Origin: Mycobacterium sp. 4858
GTDB lineage: Bacteria > Actinomycetota > Actinomycetes > Mycobacteriales > Mycobacteriaceae
Direction of reading: 5' to 3'
NCBI RefSeq assembly: GCF_900240975.1
Contig: NZ_LT968775.1
Location: 1,178,001-1,242,000 of the forward strand
Length of the DNA stretch: 64,000 nt
The notes under the pieces are model-generated. The model was not told the origin of the DNA. It saw only the letters and a list, made by a program, of their open reading frames with translations, and did no database searches. Positions within the stretch are counted from its first letter, which is position 1. Every line of letters begins with the position of its first letter. Made by a program: the position numbers and the translations under genes. Of the stretch, positions 25,067 to 35,422 are shown piece by piece.

Positions 25067-26197
25067 ATGCACACCGCCATCTGCGATGAGCTTGGTATCG
25101 AGTTTCCGATCTTCGCGTTCACCCACTGTCGTGATGTCGTGGTCGCGGTCAGCAAGGCCGGAGGGTTCGGCGTGCTTGGCGCGGTCGGCTTCACCCCCGA
25201 GCAGCTCGAGATCGAGCTCAACTGGATCGACGAGAACATCGGCGACCACCCGTACGGCGTCGACATCGTCATCCCCAACAAATACGAGGGCATGGACTCG
25301 CACCTGTCCGCCGAGGAGCTCGCCGAGACGCTGCGCAAGATGGTGCCGCAGGAGCACCTGGACTTCGGCAAGAAGATCCTCGCCGACCACGGCGTGCCGA
25401 TCGAGGACAGCGACGGCGACAGCCTGCAGCTGCTCGGCTGGACCGAGGCGACCGCCACTCCGCAGGTCGAGGTGGCGCTCAAGCACCCCAAGGTGAAGAT
25501 GATCGCGAACGCGCTCGGCACCCCGCCGGCCGACATGATCAAGCACATCCATGAGGCGGGCCTCAAGGTGGCCGCGCTGTGCGGCTCCCCCTCGCAGGCT
25601 CGCAAGCACGCCGACGCCGGCGTCGACATCATCATCGCCCAGGGCGGCGAGGCCGGCGGCCACTGCGGCGAGGGGGGCTCCATCGTGTTGTGGCCGCAGG
25701 TGGTCAAGGAGGTCGCCCCGGTGCCGGTGCTCGCGGCCGGCGGTATCGGCAGCGGCCAGCAGATCGCGGCGGCGCTGGCGCTGGGTGCCCAGGGGGCATG
25801 GACGGGCTCGCAGTGGCTGATGGTCGAGGAATCCTCGAACACGCCGATCCAGCAAGCGGCGTACGCCAAGGCGGGCAGCCGGGACACCGTCCGCAGCCGG
25901 TCCTTCACCGGCAAGCCCGCCCGCATGCTGCGCAACGACTGGACCGAGGCGTGGGAACAGCCGGACAACCCCAAGCCGCTCGGTATGCCGCTGCAGTACA
26001 TGGTGTCCGGGATGGCGGTGCGGGCGACCAACCGCTACCCGAACGAGAGCGTGGACGTCGCGTTCAACCCGGTGGGTCAGGTCGTCGGCCAGTTCACCAA
26101 GGTGGAGAAGACGGCGACCGTCATCGAGCGCTGGGTGCAGGAGTACTTGGAGGCGACCAACAGGCTCGACGAGCTCAATGAGGCCGCCTCCGTCTGA
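25067..26197 (+). CDS. Nitronate monooxygenase-family protein (Rv1894c-like)
   Basis: A 376-aa FMN TIM-barrel protein. N-terminal IEFPIFAFTHCRDVVVAVSKAGGFGVLGA, the AQGGEAGGHCGEGG motif with the presumed catalytic His, and AAGGIGSGQQIAAALALGAQGAW for FMN phosphate. SD aggag precedes the ATG. The KstR-like box suggests derepression by sterol metabolites, so the physiological substrate may be a sterol-pathway enone or nitro compound rather than nitroalkanes (inference). It is longer than, and clearly distinct from, the family member at 2006-2983. Confidence 0.88.
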   Translation: MHTAICDELGIEFPIFAFTHCRDVVVAVSKAGGFGVLGAVGFTPEQLEIELNWIDENIGDHPYGVDIVIPNKYEGMDSHLSAEELAETLRKMVPQEHLDFGKKILADHGVPIEDSDGDSLQLLGWTEATATPQVEVALKHPKVKMIANALGTPPADMIKHIHEAGLKVAALCGSPSQARKHADAGVDIIIAQGGEAGGHCGEGGSIVLWPQVVKEVAPVPVLAAGGIGSGQQIAAALALGAQGAWTGSQWLMVEESSNTPIQQAAYAKAGSRDTVRSRSFTGKPARMLRNDWTEAWEQPDNPKPLGMPLQYMVSGMAVRATNRYPNESVDVAFNPVGQVVGQFTKVEKTATVIERWVQEYLEATNRLDELNEAASV

Positions 26198-26203
26198 GGA
26201 CTT

Positions 26204-26428
26204 CTAGACGTCGTCGTCGACCTCGTCGCGGCCGGTGAACATCTCCTTCGTCCGGTCCACCGCGTACGTGCCGATGTCGATCGAGTTCTGAACGATCCCG
26301 CTGGCACCGCCGGCGATGTCGCCGCGGATGATGTCGCTGGCGTGTTCGACGATGTCGGAGGCCTTCTCGACCGCGTTGGTCGCGATGTCCCGGGCCGCGT
26401 CGACCGCATCTTTCGGATTGAAGCCCAT
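26204..26428 (-). CDS. Small conserved mycobacterial protein (Rv1893-like)
   Basis: A 74-aa acidic helical protein (MGFNPKDAVDAARDIATNAV ... VDRTKEMFTGRDEVDDDV). The repeated pattern of hydrophobics every 3-4 residues suggests one or two amphipathic helices. Same size and position as Rv1893. Convergent with the nitronate monooxygenase gene, 6 nt between stops. Function unknown. Confidence 0.65.
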   Translation of the reverse strand: MGFNPKDAVDAARDIATNAVEKASDIVEHASDIIRGDIAGGASGIVQNSIDIGTYAVDRTKEMFTGRDEVDDDV

Positions 26429-26486
26429 CTCGAGTCTCCTCTTGTCACAGGACCGGTTGCTATGACTCTAGCCCGGGCGCTGCGCC

Positions 26487-26783
26487 TCAGTACTTCACCA
26501 AAGCGCGCCAATAAGATTCGGGGATTTCCGCCCCGGACCGCAACACTCGGGTTAGGCCCGCAGCCATCGCGATACCGAGTAGACCCAGCCACAGCCCGGC
26601 CAGCCCGATGACCGCCCAGAGCACGGCGGTCACGACGGGCCATGGCGACAGCACGGCCAGGATCGGCGCGAAGAAGAACCCGGTACCGATGTACCAGGCG
26701 GAGCCGGCGCGATCCGACGCGAGGACGAAGCGCAGCCAGCGCGGGAGCGCGGTTTCGGCGGGCCGACCGTCGCTCATGGTCAT
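26487..26783 (-). CDS. Small membrane protein (Rv1892-like)
   Basis: A 98-aa protein with two hydrophobic segments, residues ~30-50 (AWYIGTGFFFAPILAVL) and ~52-78 (VTAVLWAVIGLAGLWLGLLGIA). The start is ATG 26783, one base beyond the stop of the upstream gene, implying co-translation with the Rv1891-like secreted protein; ATG 26777 is an alternative. Function unknown. Confidence 0.65.
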   Translation of the reverse strand: MTMSDGRPAETALPRWLRFVLASDRAGSAWYIGTGFFFAPILAVLSPWPVVTAVLWAVIGLAGLWLGLLGIAMAAGLTRVLRSGAEIPESYWRALVKY

Positions 26784-26784
26784 C

Positions 26785-27183
26785 TCATTCGGCCGGGGGG
26801 AAGAAGCCCGCCCCGGTGAACCATCCCTCCTGCCAACCCCGCTCCCCCAGGCACAGCATGGGCAACCCGCGATCCGACTGCGCCGCGGCCTGCGGCCCGG
26901 GGCACTTCGCGCCGGCCTGCTGCACCCCGTACAGGGGATACGACATGACCCAGTATCCGGTGGTGGCCGCCGGGAATTGGTTGGGCGGCGGGAAGTGGCA
27001 CGCCTCGGCCTGGCCGCTGGGGCCCCGGCCGAAGATGAAGCGTTCGTAGTTGTCGCACGGCGCGCCCAGCGACGCCTGATAATTCATGCCCGGCACGTCG
27101 CCGTCGTATCCGGCGGCGGCGCACGGCGCGACGCCGATCGCGATGCCCGCTGCAGCAGCGGCGCTGAGCAGTTCCCGAATCAT
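26785..27183 (-). CDS. Secreted protein with signal peptide (Rv1891-like)
   Basis: A 132-aa exported protein. The signal peptide MIRELLSAAAAAGIAIGVAP is followed by probable cleavage after CAAA. The mature part has several cysteines (GAPCDNYERF, EACHFPP, AKCPGP, PMLCLGERGW) and is Gly/Pro rich, consistent with a disulfide-stabilised wall or secreted protein. Spacing of one base to the membrane-protein start indicates an operon. Function unknown. Confidence 0.7.
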   Translation of the reverse strand: MIRELLSAAAAAGIAIGVAPCAAAGYDGDVPGMNYQASLGAPCDNYERFIFGRGPSGQAEACHFPPPNQFPAATTGYWVMSYPLYGVQQAGAKCPGPQAAAQSDRGLPMLCLGERGWQEGWFTGAGFFPPAE

Positions 27184-27278
27184 GTTCCACCCCGCCTGTC
27201 GTCGCCGGTGACCTGCACCAAAGCATATCCATCGGGGCCCGCGCCACAAGACCGTATCGACCGGAGGGGCGGGCAACG

Positions 27279-27292
27279 AGGAACACGTTTCA
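27279..27292. promoter_or_regulatory. KstR-like operator upstream of CYP125-type P450
   Basis: AGGAACACGTTTCA matches the KstR consensus at all fixed positions except the first base. It shares GAACACGTTTCAATT with the site at 25028. It sits 102 bp before the P450 start codon and 95 bp before the divergent Rv1891-like gene. Confidence 0.65.
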
Positions 27293-27394
27293 ATTTCGAC
27301 CCGGCGATCTTGTGTCAATGCTTCCCAACCGTGGTGCGGCAATGGTTTATTTGCACAAAGACGACTAGACCACTTCGTCATCGAGGAGCGGGCC

Positions 27395-28681
27395 ATGCCA
27401 ACCGTCGAGCCAACCGCCAAGCCGGTCCCCAATCTCCCGCCCGGATTCGACTTCACCGATCCGGACATCCACGCCGAACGGCTGCCGGTGGAGGAACTGG
27501 CCGAACTGCGGCGGACGGCGCCGATCTGGTGGAACGAACAGCCGATCGGTGCGGGCGGATTCGACGACGGCGGCTTCTGGGTGGTCACCAAGCACAAGGA
27601 CGTCAAAGAGATCTCGCTGCGCAGCGACGTCTTCTCCAGCCTGAAGAACACCGCCCTGCCGCGCTACAAGGACGGCACAGTCGGCGAGCAGGTCGAACGC
27701 GGCAAGTTCGTCCTACTCAACATGGATGCGCCGCAGCACACCCGACTGCGCAAGATCATCTCGCGCGCCTTCACCCCGCGCTCCATCGAACGCCTGCGCG
27801 GCGACCTCGCCGAGCGCGCCCGGCGCATCGTCGAGGAGGCGGCCGCCCAGGGCCGCGGTGACTTCGTGGAGCAGGTCTCGTGCGAGCTGCCGCTGCAGGC
27901 CATCGCGGGGTTGATGGGCGTGCCACAGGAAGAACGGAAGAAGCTTTTCCACTGGTCCAACGAGATGGTCGGCGACCAGGACCCCGAGTTCGCCACCAAC
28001 GACTCGATGACCGCGTCCGTCGAACTCATCATGTACGGCATGCAGATGGCCGCCGACCGGGCGAAGAATCCGGGGGAAGACCTCGTCACCAAGCTGGTCC
28101 AGGCCGACATCGACGGACACAAGCTCTCCGACGACGAGTTCGGCTTCTTCGTCATCCTGCTGGCCGTGGCCGGCAATGAGACCACCCGCAACTCCATCAC
28201 CCAGGGCATGATGGCGTTCACCGATTTTCCCGATCAGTGGGAGCTGTTCAAACGGGAGCGACCTGCCACGGCGGCGGACGAGATCGTCCGCTGGGCCACG
28301 CCGGTGACGTCATTCCAGCGCACCGCCCTGGAGGACTACGAACTGTCCGGCGTGCAGATCAAGAAGGGCCAGCGCGTGGTGATGGTCTACCGCTCGGCCA
28401 ATTTCGACGAGGACGTATTCGAGGACCCGTTCACCTTCAACATCCTTCGCGACCCCAACCCGCACGTGGGATTCGGTGGTACCGGTGCGCATTACTGCAT
28501 CGGGTCGAACCTGGCGCGGATGACCATCGATCTGATGTTCAACGCGATCGCCGACGGCATCCCGAACCTGGAATCGATCGGGAAGCCCGAACGGCTGCGG
28601 TCGGGCTGGCTCAATGGGATCAAGCACTGGCAGGTCGACTACCACACCGACGGGTCGGCGAAAGAACCTGTCGCACACTAG
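27395..28681 (+). CDS. Cytochrome P450, CYP125 family (steroid C26-monooxygenase type)
   Basis: A 428-aa P450 very close to M. tuberculosis CYP125 as I remember it. Shared features are the N-terminal NLPPGFDFTDPDIHAERLPV, VEQVSCELPLQAIAGLMGVP, the I-helix AVAGNETTRNSITQGMMAF, RSANFDEDVFEDPFTFNI and the heme loop FGGTGAHYCIG. CYP125 enzymes hydroxylate and oxidise the terminal methyl of the cholesterol side chain to the acid. This gene is not in the usual CYP125 neighbourhood, so it is probably a paralogue. SD gaggagcgg precedes ATG 27395. A KstR-like box lies upstream and an ADH follows after 9 nt. Confidence 0.88.
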   Translation: MPTVEPTAKPVPNLPPGFDFTDPDIHAERLPVEELAELRRTAPIWWNEQPIGAGGFDDGGFWVVTKHKDVKEISLRSDVFSSLKNTALPRYKDGTVGEQVERGKFVLLNMDAPQHTRLRKIISRAFTPRSIERLRGDLAERARRIVEEAAAQGRGDFVEQVSCELPLQAIAGLMGVPQEERKKLFHWSNEMVGDQDPEFATNDSMTASVELIMYGMQMAADRAKNPGEDLVTKLVQADIDGHKLSDDEFGFFVILLAVAGNETTRNSITQGMMAFTDFPDQWELFKRERPATAADEIVRWATPVTSFQRTALEDYELSGVQIKKGQRVVMVYRSANFDEDVFEDPFTFNILRDPNPHVGFGGTGAHYCIGSNLARMTIDLMFNAIADGIPNLESIGKPERLRSGWLNGIKHWQVDYHTDGSAKEPVAH

Positions 28682-28690
28682 GCTAAGCCG

Positions 28691-29704
28691 ATGCCGACAC
28701 ATCAAGCCGTCCGGATTCAATCCGTGGGCGGCCCTTTAGAGCTCGCCGAAGTCGAAACGCCCCCACCCGGTCGCGACGAGGTGCGCATCGCGGTCACCGC
28801 GTGCGGGATATGCGGAACCGACCGCGCCTTCGTCAACGGCGGTTTCCCGGACATGTCGTGGCCGCTGACCCCGGGCCACGAAATCGCCGGAACCGTCGCC
28901 GAACTCGGCGAGGGGGGCGACGATTTCGCGGTGGGCGATCGCGTCGCGGTCGGCTGGTTCGGCGGCTGCTGCTACCACTGCGACCCCTGCCGCAAGGGCA
29001 TTTTCATCCACTGCGTCAACGGCAAGGTGCCGAGCTGGCACTACCCCGGCGGCTACGCGGAATCGGTGACCGTGCCGGCCAACGCGCTGGCCCGGATCCC
29101 GTCGGAGCTCACCGACGCGGAAGCCGCCCCCATGGGTTGCGCCGGCGTCACGACCTACAACGCGCTACGGCACACCAAGGCGTTGCCCGGTGACCGGGTG
29201 GCGATCCTCGGCGTCGGCGGGCTCGGCCACCTCGGCGTGCAGTTCGCCCGCGCGATGGGGTTCGAAACGATCGCGATCGCGCGCGGCACCGGTAAGGCCG
29301 AGGACGCAAAGAAATTGGGCGCCCATCACTACATCGACTCCACCAGCCGTGACGTCGCCGAGGCGCTGCAGGCACTGGGCGGGGCGACGGTCGTCCTGGG
29401 CACCGCCGGCAACTCCCAGGCCATGGCCGACACGGTCGGCGGGCTGGCGCCGCAAGGCGAGCTGGTGACCATCGGGGTGACTCCGGACCCGCTGCCCATC
29501 AGTCCCGTGCAGCTGATCACGCCGGGGCTCAGCATCGTCGGCCACCCCTCCGGCACGGCCAAGGACGTCGAGGACACCATGCATTTCGCCGTCCTGTCCG
29601 GTGTCCGCGCCTGGATCGAGGAGTTGCCGCTGTCGCAGGCGGCCGAAGGCTATGCGGCGCTGGAGCAGGGCAGAGCGCACTACCGCACCGTCTTGACGAT
29701 GTGA
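28691..29704 (+). CDS. Zinc-dependent alcohol dehydrogenase
   Basis: A 337-aa medium-chain dehydrogenase with catalytic zinc motif ACGICGTDRAF and GHEIAG. The structural lobe CCYHCDPCRKGIFIHC has a four-Cys pattern, and the NAD(P) motif is ILGVGGLGHLGVQFA. It begins 9 nt after the CYP125-like stop, so P450 and ADH are co-transcribed. A P450 that hydroxylates a side-chain methyl, followed by oxidation of that alcohol, makes chemical sense (inference); substrate not proven. Confidence 0.88.
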   Translation: MPTHQAVRIQSVGGPLELAEVETPPPGRDEVRIAVTACGICGTDRAFVNGGFPDMSWPLTPGHEIAGTVAELGEGGDDFAVGDRVAVGWFGGCCYHCDPCRKGIFIHCVNGKVPSWHYPGGYAESVTVPANALARIPSELTDAEAAPMGCAGVTTYNALRHTKALPGDRVAILGVGGLGHLGVQFARAMGFETIAIARGTGKAEDAKKLGAHHYIDSTSRDVAEALQALGGATVVLGTAGNSQAMADTVGGLAPQGELVTIGVTPDPLPISPVQLITPGLSIVGHPSGTAKDVEDTMHFAVLSGVRAWIEELPLSQAAEGYAALEQGRAHYRTVLTM

Positions 29705-29717
29705 CTACAGTCGGTCC

Positions 29718-30266
29718 GTGACCGAGCTCTGGACCCTCACCCCTGCTGACGGTGAGTTGTTGATCCGCACCGGCGTCGCCGGCAGGGCCGCGCGGATGGG
29801 CCACCGGCTCACCATCGCGATGACGCGCTGGGAAGCCACGGTGGCGTGGGCCGGCACCGACCCCGTCACCGCCGAGTTGGCTGTCGAGGTCGATTCCTTC
29901 GAGGTGCTGCGCGGCGAGGGCGGCGTGAAGGGATTGACCGGGCCGGAAAAGGCTTTGGTGCGGTCCAACGCGTTGAAGTCGTTGGACTCGGCCAGTTTTC
30001 CCGGGATCCGCTTCTGCGCAAGAAGCATCGAGAAAACAGGCGACGGGTACCGGCTCATCGGCCAACTCGAAATTCGGGGAAAGACGCGGGATCACGTCGT
30101 CGAACTGCGCACAGAGGATCTCGGGAACACGTGGCGCATGTCCACCGAATCCACCGTCCGCCAAACCGATTACGGCGTCAAGCCGTACTCACTGCTGATG
30201 GGCTCGCTCAAGGTCGCCGACGACGTGATGGTGTCCTTCACCGCGACCCACCCGAAAGACGTCTGA
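29718..30266 (+). CDS. YceI-family lipid-binding protein
   Basis: A 182-aa protein of the YceI-like lipocalin fold. It opens ELWTLTPADGELLIRTGVAG, carries GRAARMGHRLTIAM with the His of the family, and has VRSNALKSLDSASFPGIRF and IRGKTRDHVVEL. No signal peptide is present, so it is cytoplasmic, unlike E. coli YceI. YceI relatives bind polyisoprenoids or other long amphiphiles. It starts at GTG 29718, 13 nt after the ADH, probably the third gene of the CYP125-ADH operon. Confidence 0.8.
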   Translation: MTELWTLTPADGELLIRTGVAGRAARMGHRLTIAMTRWEATVAWAGTDPVTAELAVEVDSFEVLRGEGGVKGLTGPEKALVRSNALKSLDSASFPGIRFCARSIEKTGDGYRLIGQLEIRGKTRDHVVELRTEDLGNTWRMSTESTVRQTDYGVKPYSLLMGSLKVADDVMVSFTATHPKDV

Positions 30267-30284
30267 ACGGCGGGGCCGTCGGCG

Positions 30285-31391
30285 TCAGGGCTGCGGCTGG
30301 GCGGGCGCAGGCGATGCCGAGTCGCCCGCTTGATCGCCGGTGTCGGCCGGTATGTGCTCGAGCACTCGCGTCAAGTACGGCTGCCGGCCACCGGGGTCCG
30401 GCTGCTGCACCTCCGGCGCGGTCGGTTCCGTGATCGGTTCGCCCGCGGGCACTTTCGCCTGGGGGGTTAACGGTGCGACGGCCGGCGGCGGCGCCACGGC
30501 CTCGGCGACCTGTGGGGTCGGCGCATGCACCGCGTGCCGTGGGGCGGAGTTGCTCGCCGGGGCCAGCTGGAAACCCACCGCGAGCGATATCGAGGAGACG
30601 AACGTGACCACACCGGCGGCCAGAGTGGTCACGGCACCGGCGTACGGCCGCTTCCGGGGTGTCGCGGGCGTGGCCGCGGGTTCCCCACCGTCCACCACCA
30701 GTTGGTCGTCGGTGAACTCGGTGCTGCGGGCGGCGGTGAGCGCCGCGCCCCTCGCGATGGTCACCTGGGCCATCGTTTGCACGAAAACCGGTACCGGCAG
30801 CGCGTTTTCAAGTCGCCAGGAGAAACCGTCGATGTCGCTGTGCGCGCCGACGACCACGACCCCGCCGGGTTGCCATCCGTTGCGGTCGAACATGCCGGTC
30901 AGCCAGCGCGTCAGTCCGTCGAAGCCGCCGCGCACCTGCTTTGTCGCCGTCTGCGTCTCCCCGCCGTGGGTGTCGACCATGACGACGGTCGTCGAATCAT
31001 GTTCGAGGATGCAGACCGCGGTCTGCTCGTAGCCGATGACCGGTGCGATGGCCTGGGCCAGCGTCTCGACGGCCTCGAGTTGGCGGACCGGCACGACGTT
31101 GTCGAATCCGGCGTCGGTCAGCGCTTCCAGCAGCAGCGCGGCCTGCGCGGCCGCCTCGTCGTTCCACGTCACCCCGATGATGCGCAGACGATGCTCGCTG
31201 GCGGCCGCCTGGGCTTCCACCCGCGCGATCTCGTCCACCACTTGTTCCGCGGTACTCGCGGCGCACGCGCCGCGGCCGGTGTGCAGGGCCAGCTCCTGGT
31301 GATCCAGGATGGTGCCGTCTGCGCCGTGTCCCTCAGCGAGGACCCACCCAACGGCGGCCGGCGTCACTGATAGCCCAAGTACCGTGTCCAA
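30285..31391 (-). CDS. DUF7159-type mycobacterial membrane protein (Rv1887-like position)
   Basis: A 368-aa protein whose opening MDTVLGLSVTPAAVGWVLAEG is the signature of a mycobacterial family with an actin/HSP70-like ATPase-fold N-terminal half (residues ~1-225; VMVDTHGGETQ, VVVVGAHSDIDG). A single transmembrane segment at ~248-268 (GAVTTLAAGVVTFVSSISLAVGF) separates it from a Pro/Ala-rich extracytoplasmic tail. It starts at TTG 31391; no better start gives the canonical MDTVLG opening. Family function is unknown. Divergent from fbpB. Confidence 0.65.
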   Translation of the reverse strand: MDTVLGLSVTPAAVGWVLAEGHGADGTILDHQELALHTGRGACAASTAEQVVDEIARVEAQAAASEHRLRIIGVTWNDEAAAQAALLLEALTDAGFDNVVPVRQLEAVETLAQAIAPVIGYEQTAVCILEHDSTTVVMVDTHGGETQTATKQVRGGFDGLTRWLTGMFDRNGWQPGGVVVVGAHSDIDGFSWRLENALPVPVFVQTMAQVTIARGAALTAARSTEFTDDQLVVDGGEPAATPATPRKRPYAGAVTTLAAGVVTFVSSISLAVGFQLAPASNSAPRHAVHAPTPQVAEAVAPPPAVAPLTPQAKVPAGEPITEPTAPEVQQPDPGGRQPYLTRVLEHIPADTGDQAGDSASPAPAQPQP

Positions 31392-33017
<1,626 letters not shown>

Positions 33018-33037
33018 CCACCACCTGACCCGAGGTC

Positions 33038-33076
33038 GCTACTGCGCCTGACGACGACGCCGTCGGGCGCAGTAGC
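33038..33076. terminator. Hairpin terminator after fbpB
   Basis: Perfect 11-bp arms GCTACTGCGCC (33038-33048) and GGCGCAGTAGC (33066-33076), with further pairing in the loop (TGACGAC/GTCG). No U tract directly follows, as is common in mycobacteria. It lies between convergent fbpB and the membrane-anchored protein gene and may serve both. Confidence 0.75.
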
Positions 33077-33106
33077 ACGTCGTAGCCCCTTTTGGTCTGA
33101 AGCGGT

Positions 33107-33730
33107 TCACCCCGTCCGGGGGAATTGGTCGGTGACATCGGCCCACGTCGTGGCGTCGCGGCGATGGTCGTTCATGTTCCGGCATTCGCCGTAGACGCGC
33201 AGTACGCCCAACCGCGGTTCGTCGTCGTGGCGGTAAACGATCACGGTGACGGCGTCCTTGGTGAGCGTCCTGGCCCACGCATGATTGTTGGGCGGCAGGC
33301 CCTCGGCCCAGCCGTGCTCGGCCAGCGTTGCGGCGATTCGGGCGAAGTAGGCATCGGCCGGTGCCGCCGCGGGCAGCGTGAACGTCAGGTAGACCGAGCC
33401 TTGGTACGGCGGGTTGTCGCGGTCTTTGCAGGACATCAGCGCGTAGCCGGCCGACGACGTCTGCAGGCCCGTCGTGGCCACGACGCTCTGGGCCGTCTGA
33501 ACGGCCTGAGCCCTCGACTGACCGTCGCTGACGGGGCTCACGGGGTGCTCGAGGGCGTCGGCGGGCGTCGAATGGAGGCGACCGACCAGCAAAAACAGCG
33601 CGCCCAGCAGCAGCGGAATCGCCAGCGCAACGGCGATCAGCGCGCGAATCTGCTTCGAGCGCAACGTCTTTCCGCGCATTCGGCCAACGCGGCGCGGGCC
33701 GCGGCTGTCCATGGTCGACGACATCAGCAA
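33107..33730 (-). CDS. Membrane-anchored hypothetical protein
   Basis: A 207-aa protein with a basic cytoplasmic N-terminus, one transmembrane segment at ~28-50 (IRALIAVALAIPLLLGALFLLVG), then an extracytoplasmic domain with two cysteines (LMSCKDRDNPPYQGSVYL; YGECRNMND). ATG 33712 (MDSRGPRR) is an alternative start. No family recognised. It lies between fbpB and the chorismate mutase on the opposite strand. Confidence 0.6.
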   Translation of the reverse strand: MLMSSTMDSRGPRRVGRMRGKTLRSKQIRALIAVALAIPLLLGALFLLVGRLHSTPADALEHPVSPVSDGQSRAQAVQTAQSVVATTGLQTSSAGYALMSCKDRDNPPYQGSVYLTFTLPAAAPADAYFARIAATLAEHGWAEGLPPNNHAWARTLTKDAVTVIVYRHDDEPRLGVLRVYGECRNMNDHRRDATTWADVTDQFPRTG

Positions 33731-33784
33731 TTCAGGCTAACTCCGAACGGCCCGGATGCCCGGGGCTGCCGCAGAATCATGGTT

Positions 33785-34363
33785 ATGACCAGACGCCGCA
33801 GCATCCGGATCGCCCGCCGCTGCGGCGGCGTGATCGGCGCGATGGCGATCCTGATCGCATCGCCGGTGCGGGCGGACGAGACGAGCCCACTCCACGAATT
33901 GGTCGACGCCGCGGCGCAGCGGTTACAGATCGCCGAGCCGGTGGCCGCCTTCAAGTGGACCACCCACGGGGCGATCGAAGACCAGGTCCGCGTCCGGCAA
34001 GAACTCGCGAACATGGCCGCCCAGGCCTCCGCCCGGCAGATCGATCCGGATTACGTCACCCGGATCTTCGGCGACCAGATCAGCGCTACCGAGGGCATCG
34101 AATACGCCCGGTTCGCGGATTGGAAGCTCGACCCCGCGGCAGCCCCCACCGGGGCGGAGGATCTGTCGGCGTCGCGATCGTCGATCGACGCACTGAATCA
34201 GGCGATGCTGTCCCAGGTGGTGGCCCAGTGGGGCCCGCTGCACTCGCCGGCATGTCCCGGGCAGCTCGACCTCGCCAGCCGCGAGGTCATCGGCGCGCGT
34301 CGGCTCGACGGTCTCCATCAACGGGCGCTGGCGTTAGCGACTCGGTCATATTGCCAGCAATAA
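33785..34363 (+). CDS. Secreted chorismate mutase, AroQ-gamma type
   Basis: A 192-aa precursor matching the exported chorismate mutase (Rv1885c). The signal peptide ends near PVRADE; the all-helical domain carries ELVDAAAQRLQIAEPVAAFKW, DPDYVTRIFGDQI, IEYARFADWKLDP and DLSASRSSIDALNQAML. It converts chorismate to prephenate outside the cytoplasm; why mycobacteria secrete it is unresolved, though a host-interaction role has been proposed. ATG 33779 is an equally possible start. It lies between fbpB and rpfC, all encoding exported proteins. Confidence 0.9.
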   Translation: MTRRRSIRIARRCGGVIGAMAILIASPVRADETSPLHELVDAAAQRLQIAEPVAAFKWTTHGAIEDQVRVRQELANMAAQASARQIDPDYVTRIFGDQISATEGIEYARFADWKLDPAAAPTGAEDLSASRSSIDALNQAMLSQVVAQWGPLHSPACPGQLDLASREVIGARRLDGLHQRALALATRSYCQQ

Positions 34364-34906
<543 letters not shown>

Positions 34907-34962
34907 CGATCAACCGCCGTCGCGGTCTATGACCGGACGGCAAGCTGTGTTTGGATCAGGCC

Positions 34963-35418
34963 ATGGAAGGTTCGGCGACTGTTCACATGGCGGCGCCCGC
35001 GGACAAGATCTGGAATCTGATCGCGAACGTCGGCAATATCGGACGGTTCTCCCCCGAAGTGTTCGAGGCCGAGTGGCTGGGCGACGCGAATGGCCCCGCT
35101 CTCGGCGCCAAATTCCGCGGTCACGTGCGGCGTAACGAGATCGGCCCGGTGTATTGGACGACGTGCGGGGTCACCGCCTGTGATCCCGGCCGCGAATTCG
35201 GCTTCGCGGTGCTGCTCGGCGATCGGGCAGTCAACAACTGGCACTACCGATTGGCGCCCAGCGGCGGCGGCACGGACGTCACCGAATCGTTCCGGCTCAA
35301 CCCGGCGCCGTGGCTGGGCATCTACTGGTTGTTCGGCGGTTTTCTGCGCAAGCGGCGCAACATCCGCGACATGACGAAAACGCTGAACCGCATCAAAGAT
35401 GTGGTCGAAGCGGACTGA
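34963..35418 (+). CDS. SRPBCC/polyketide-cyclase-like protein (Rv1883c-like)
   Basis: A 151-aa START/SRPBCC-fold protein starting MEGSATVHMAAPADKIWNLI (ATG 34963). It has the central strand pattern ending in VTESFRLNPAPWLGIYWLF and a long C-terminal helix. It likely binds a hydrophobic ligand; no catalytic role is evident. The SDR follows after 4 nt, so the two form one operon, with lppE 13 nt further on. Confidence 0.75.
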   Translation: MEGSATVHMAAPADKIWNLIANVGNIGRFSPEVFEAEWLGDANGPALGAKFRGHVRRNEIGPVYWTTCGVTACDPGREFGFAVLLGDRAVNNWHYRLAPSGGGTDVTESFRLNPAPWLGIYWLFGGFLRKRRNIRDMTKTLNRIKDVVEAD

Positions 35419-35422
35419 CGCC

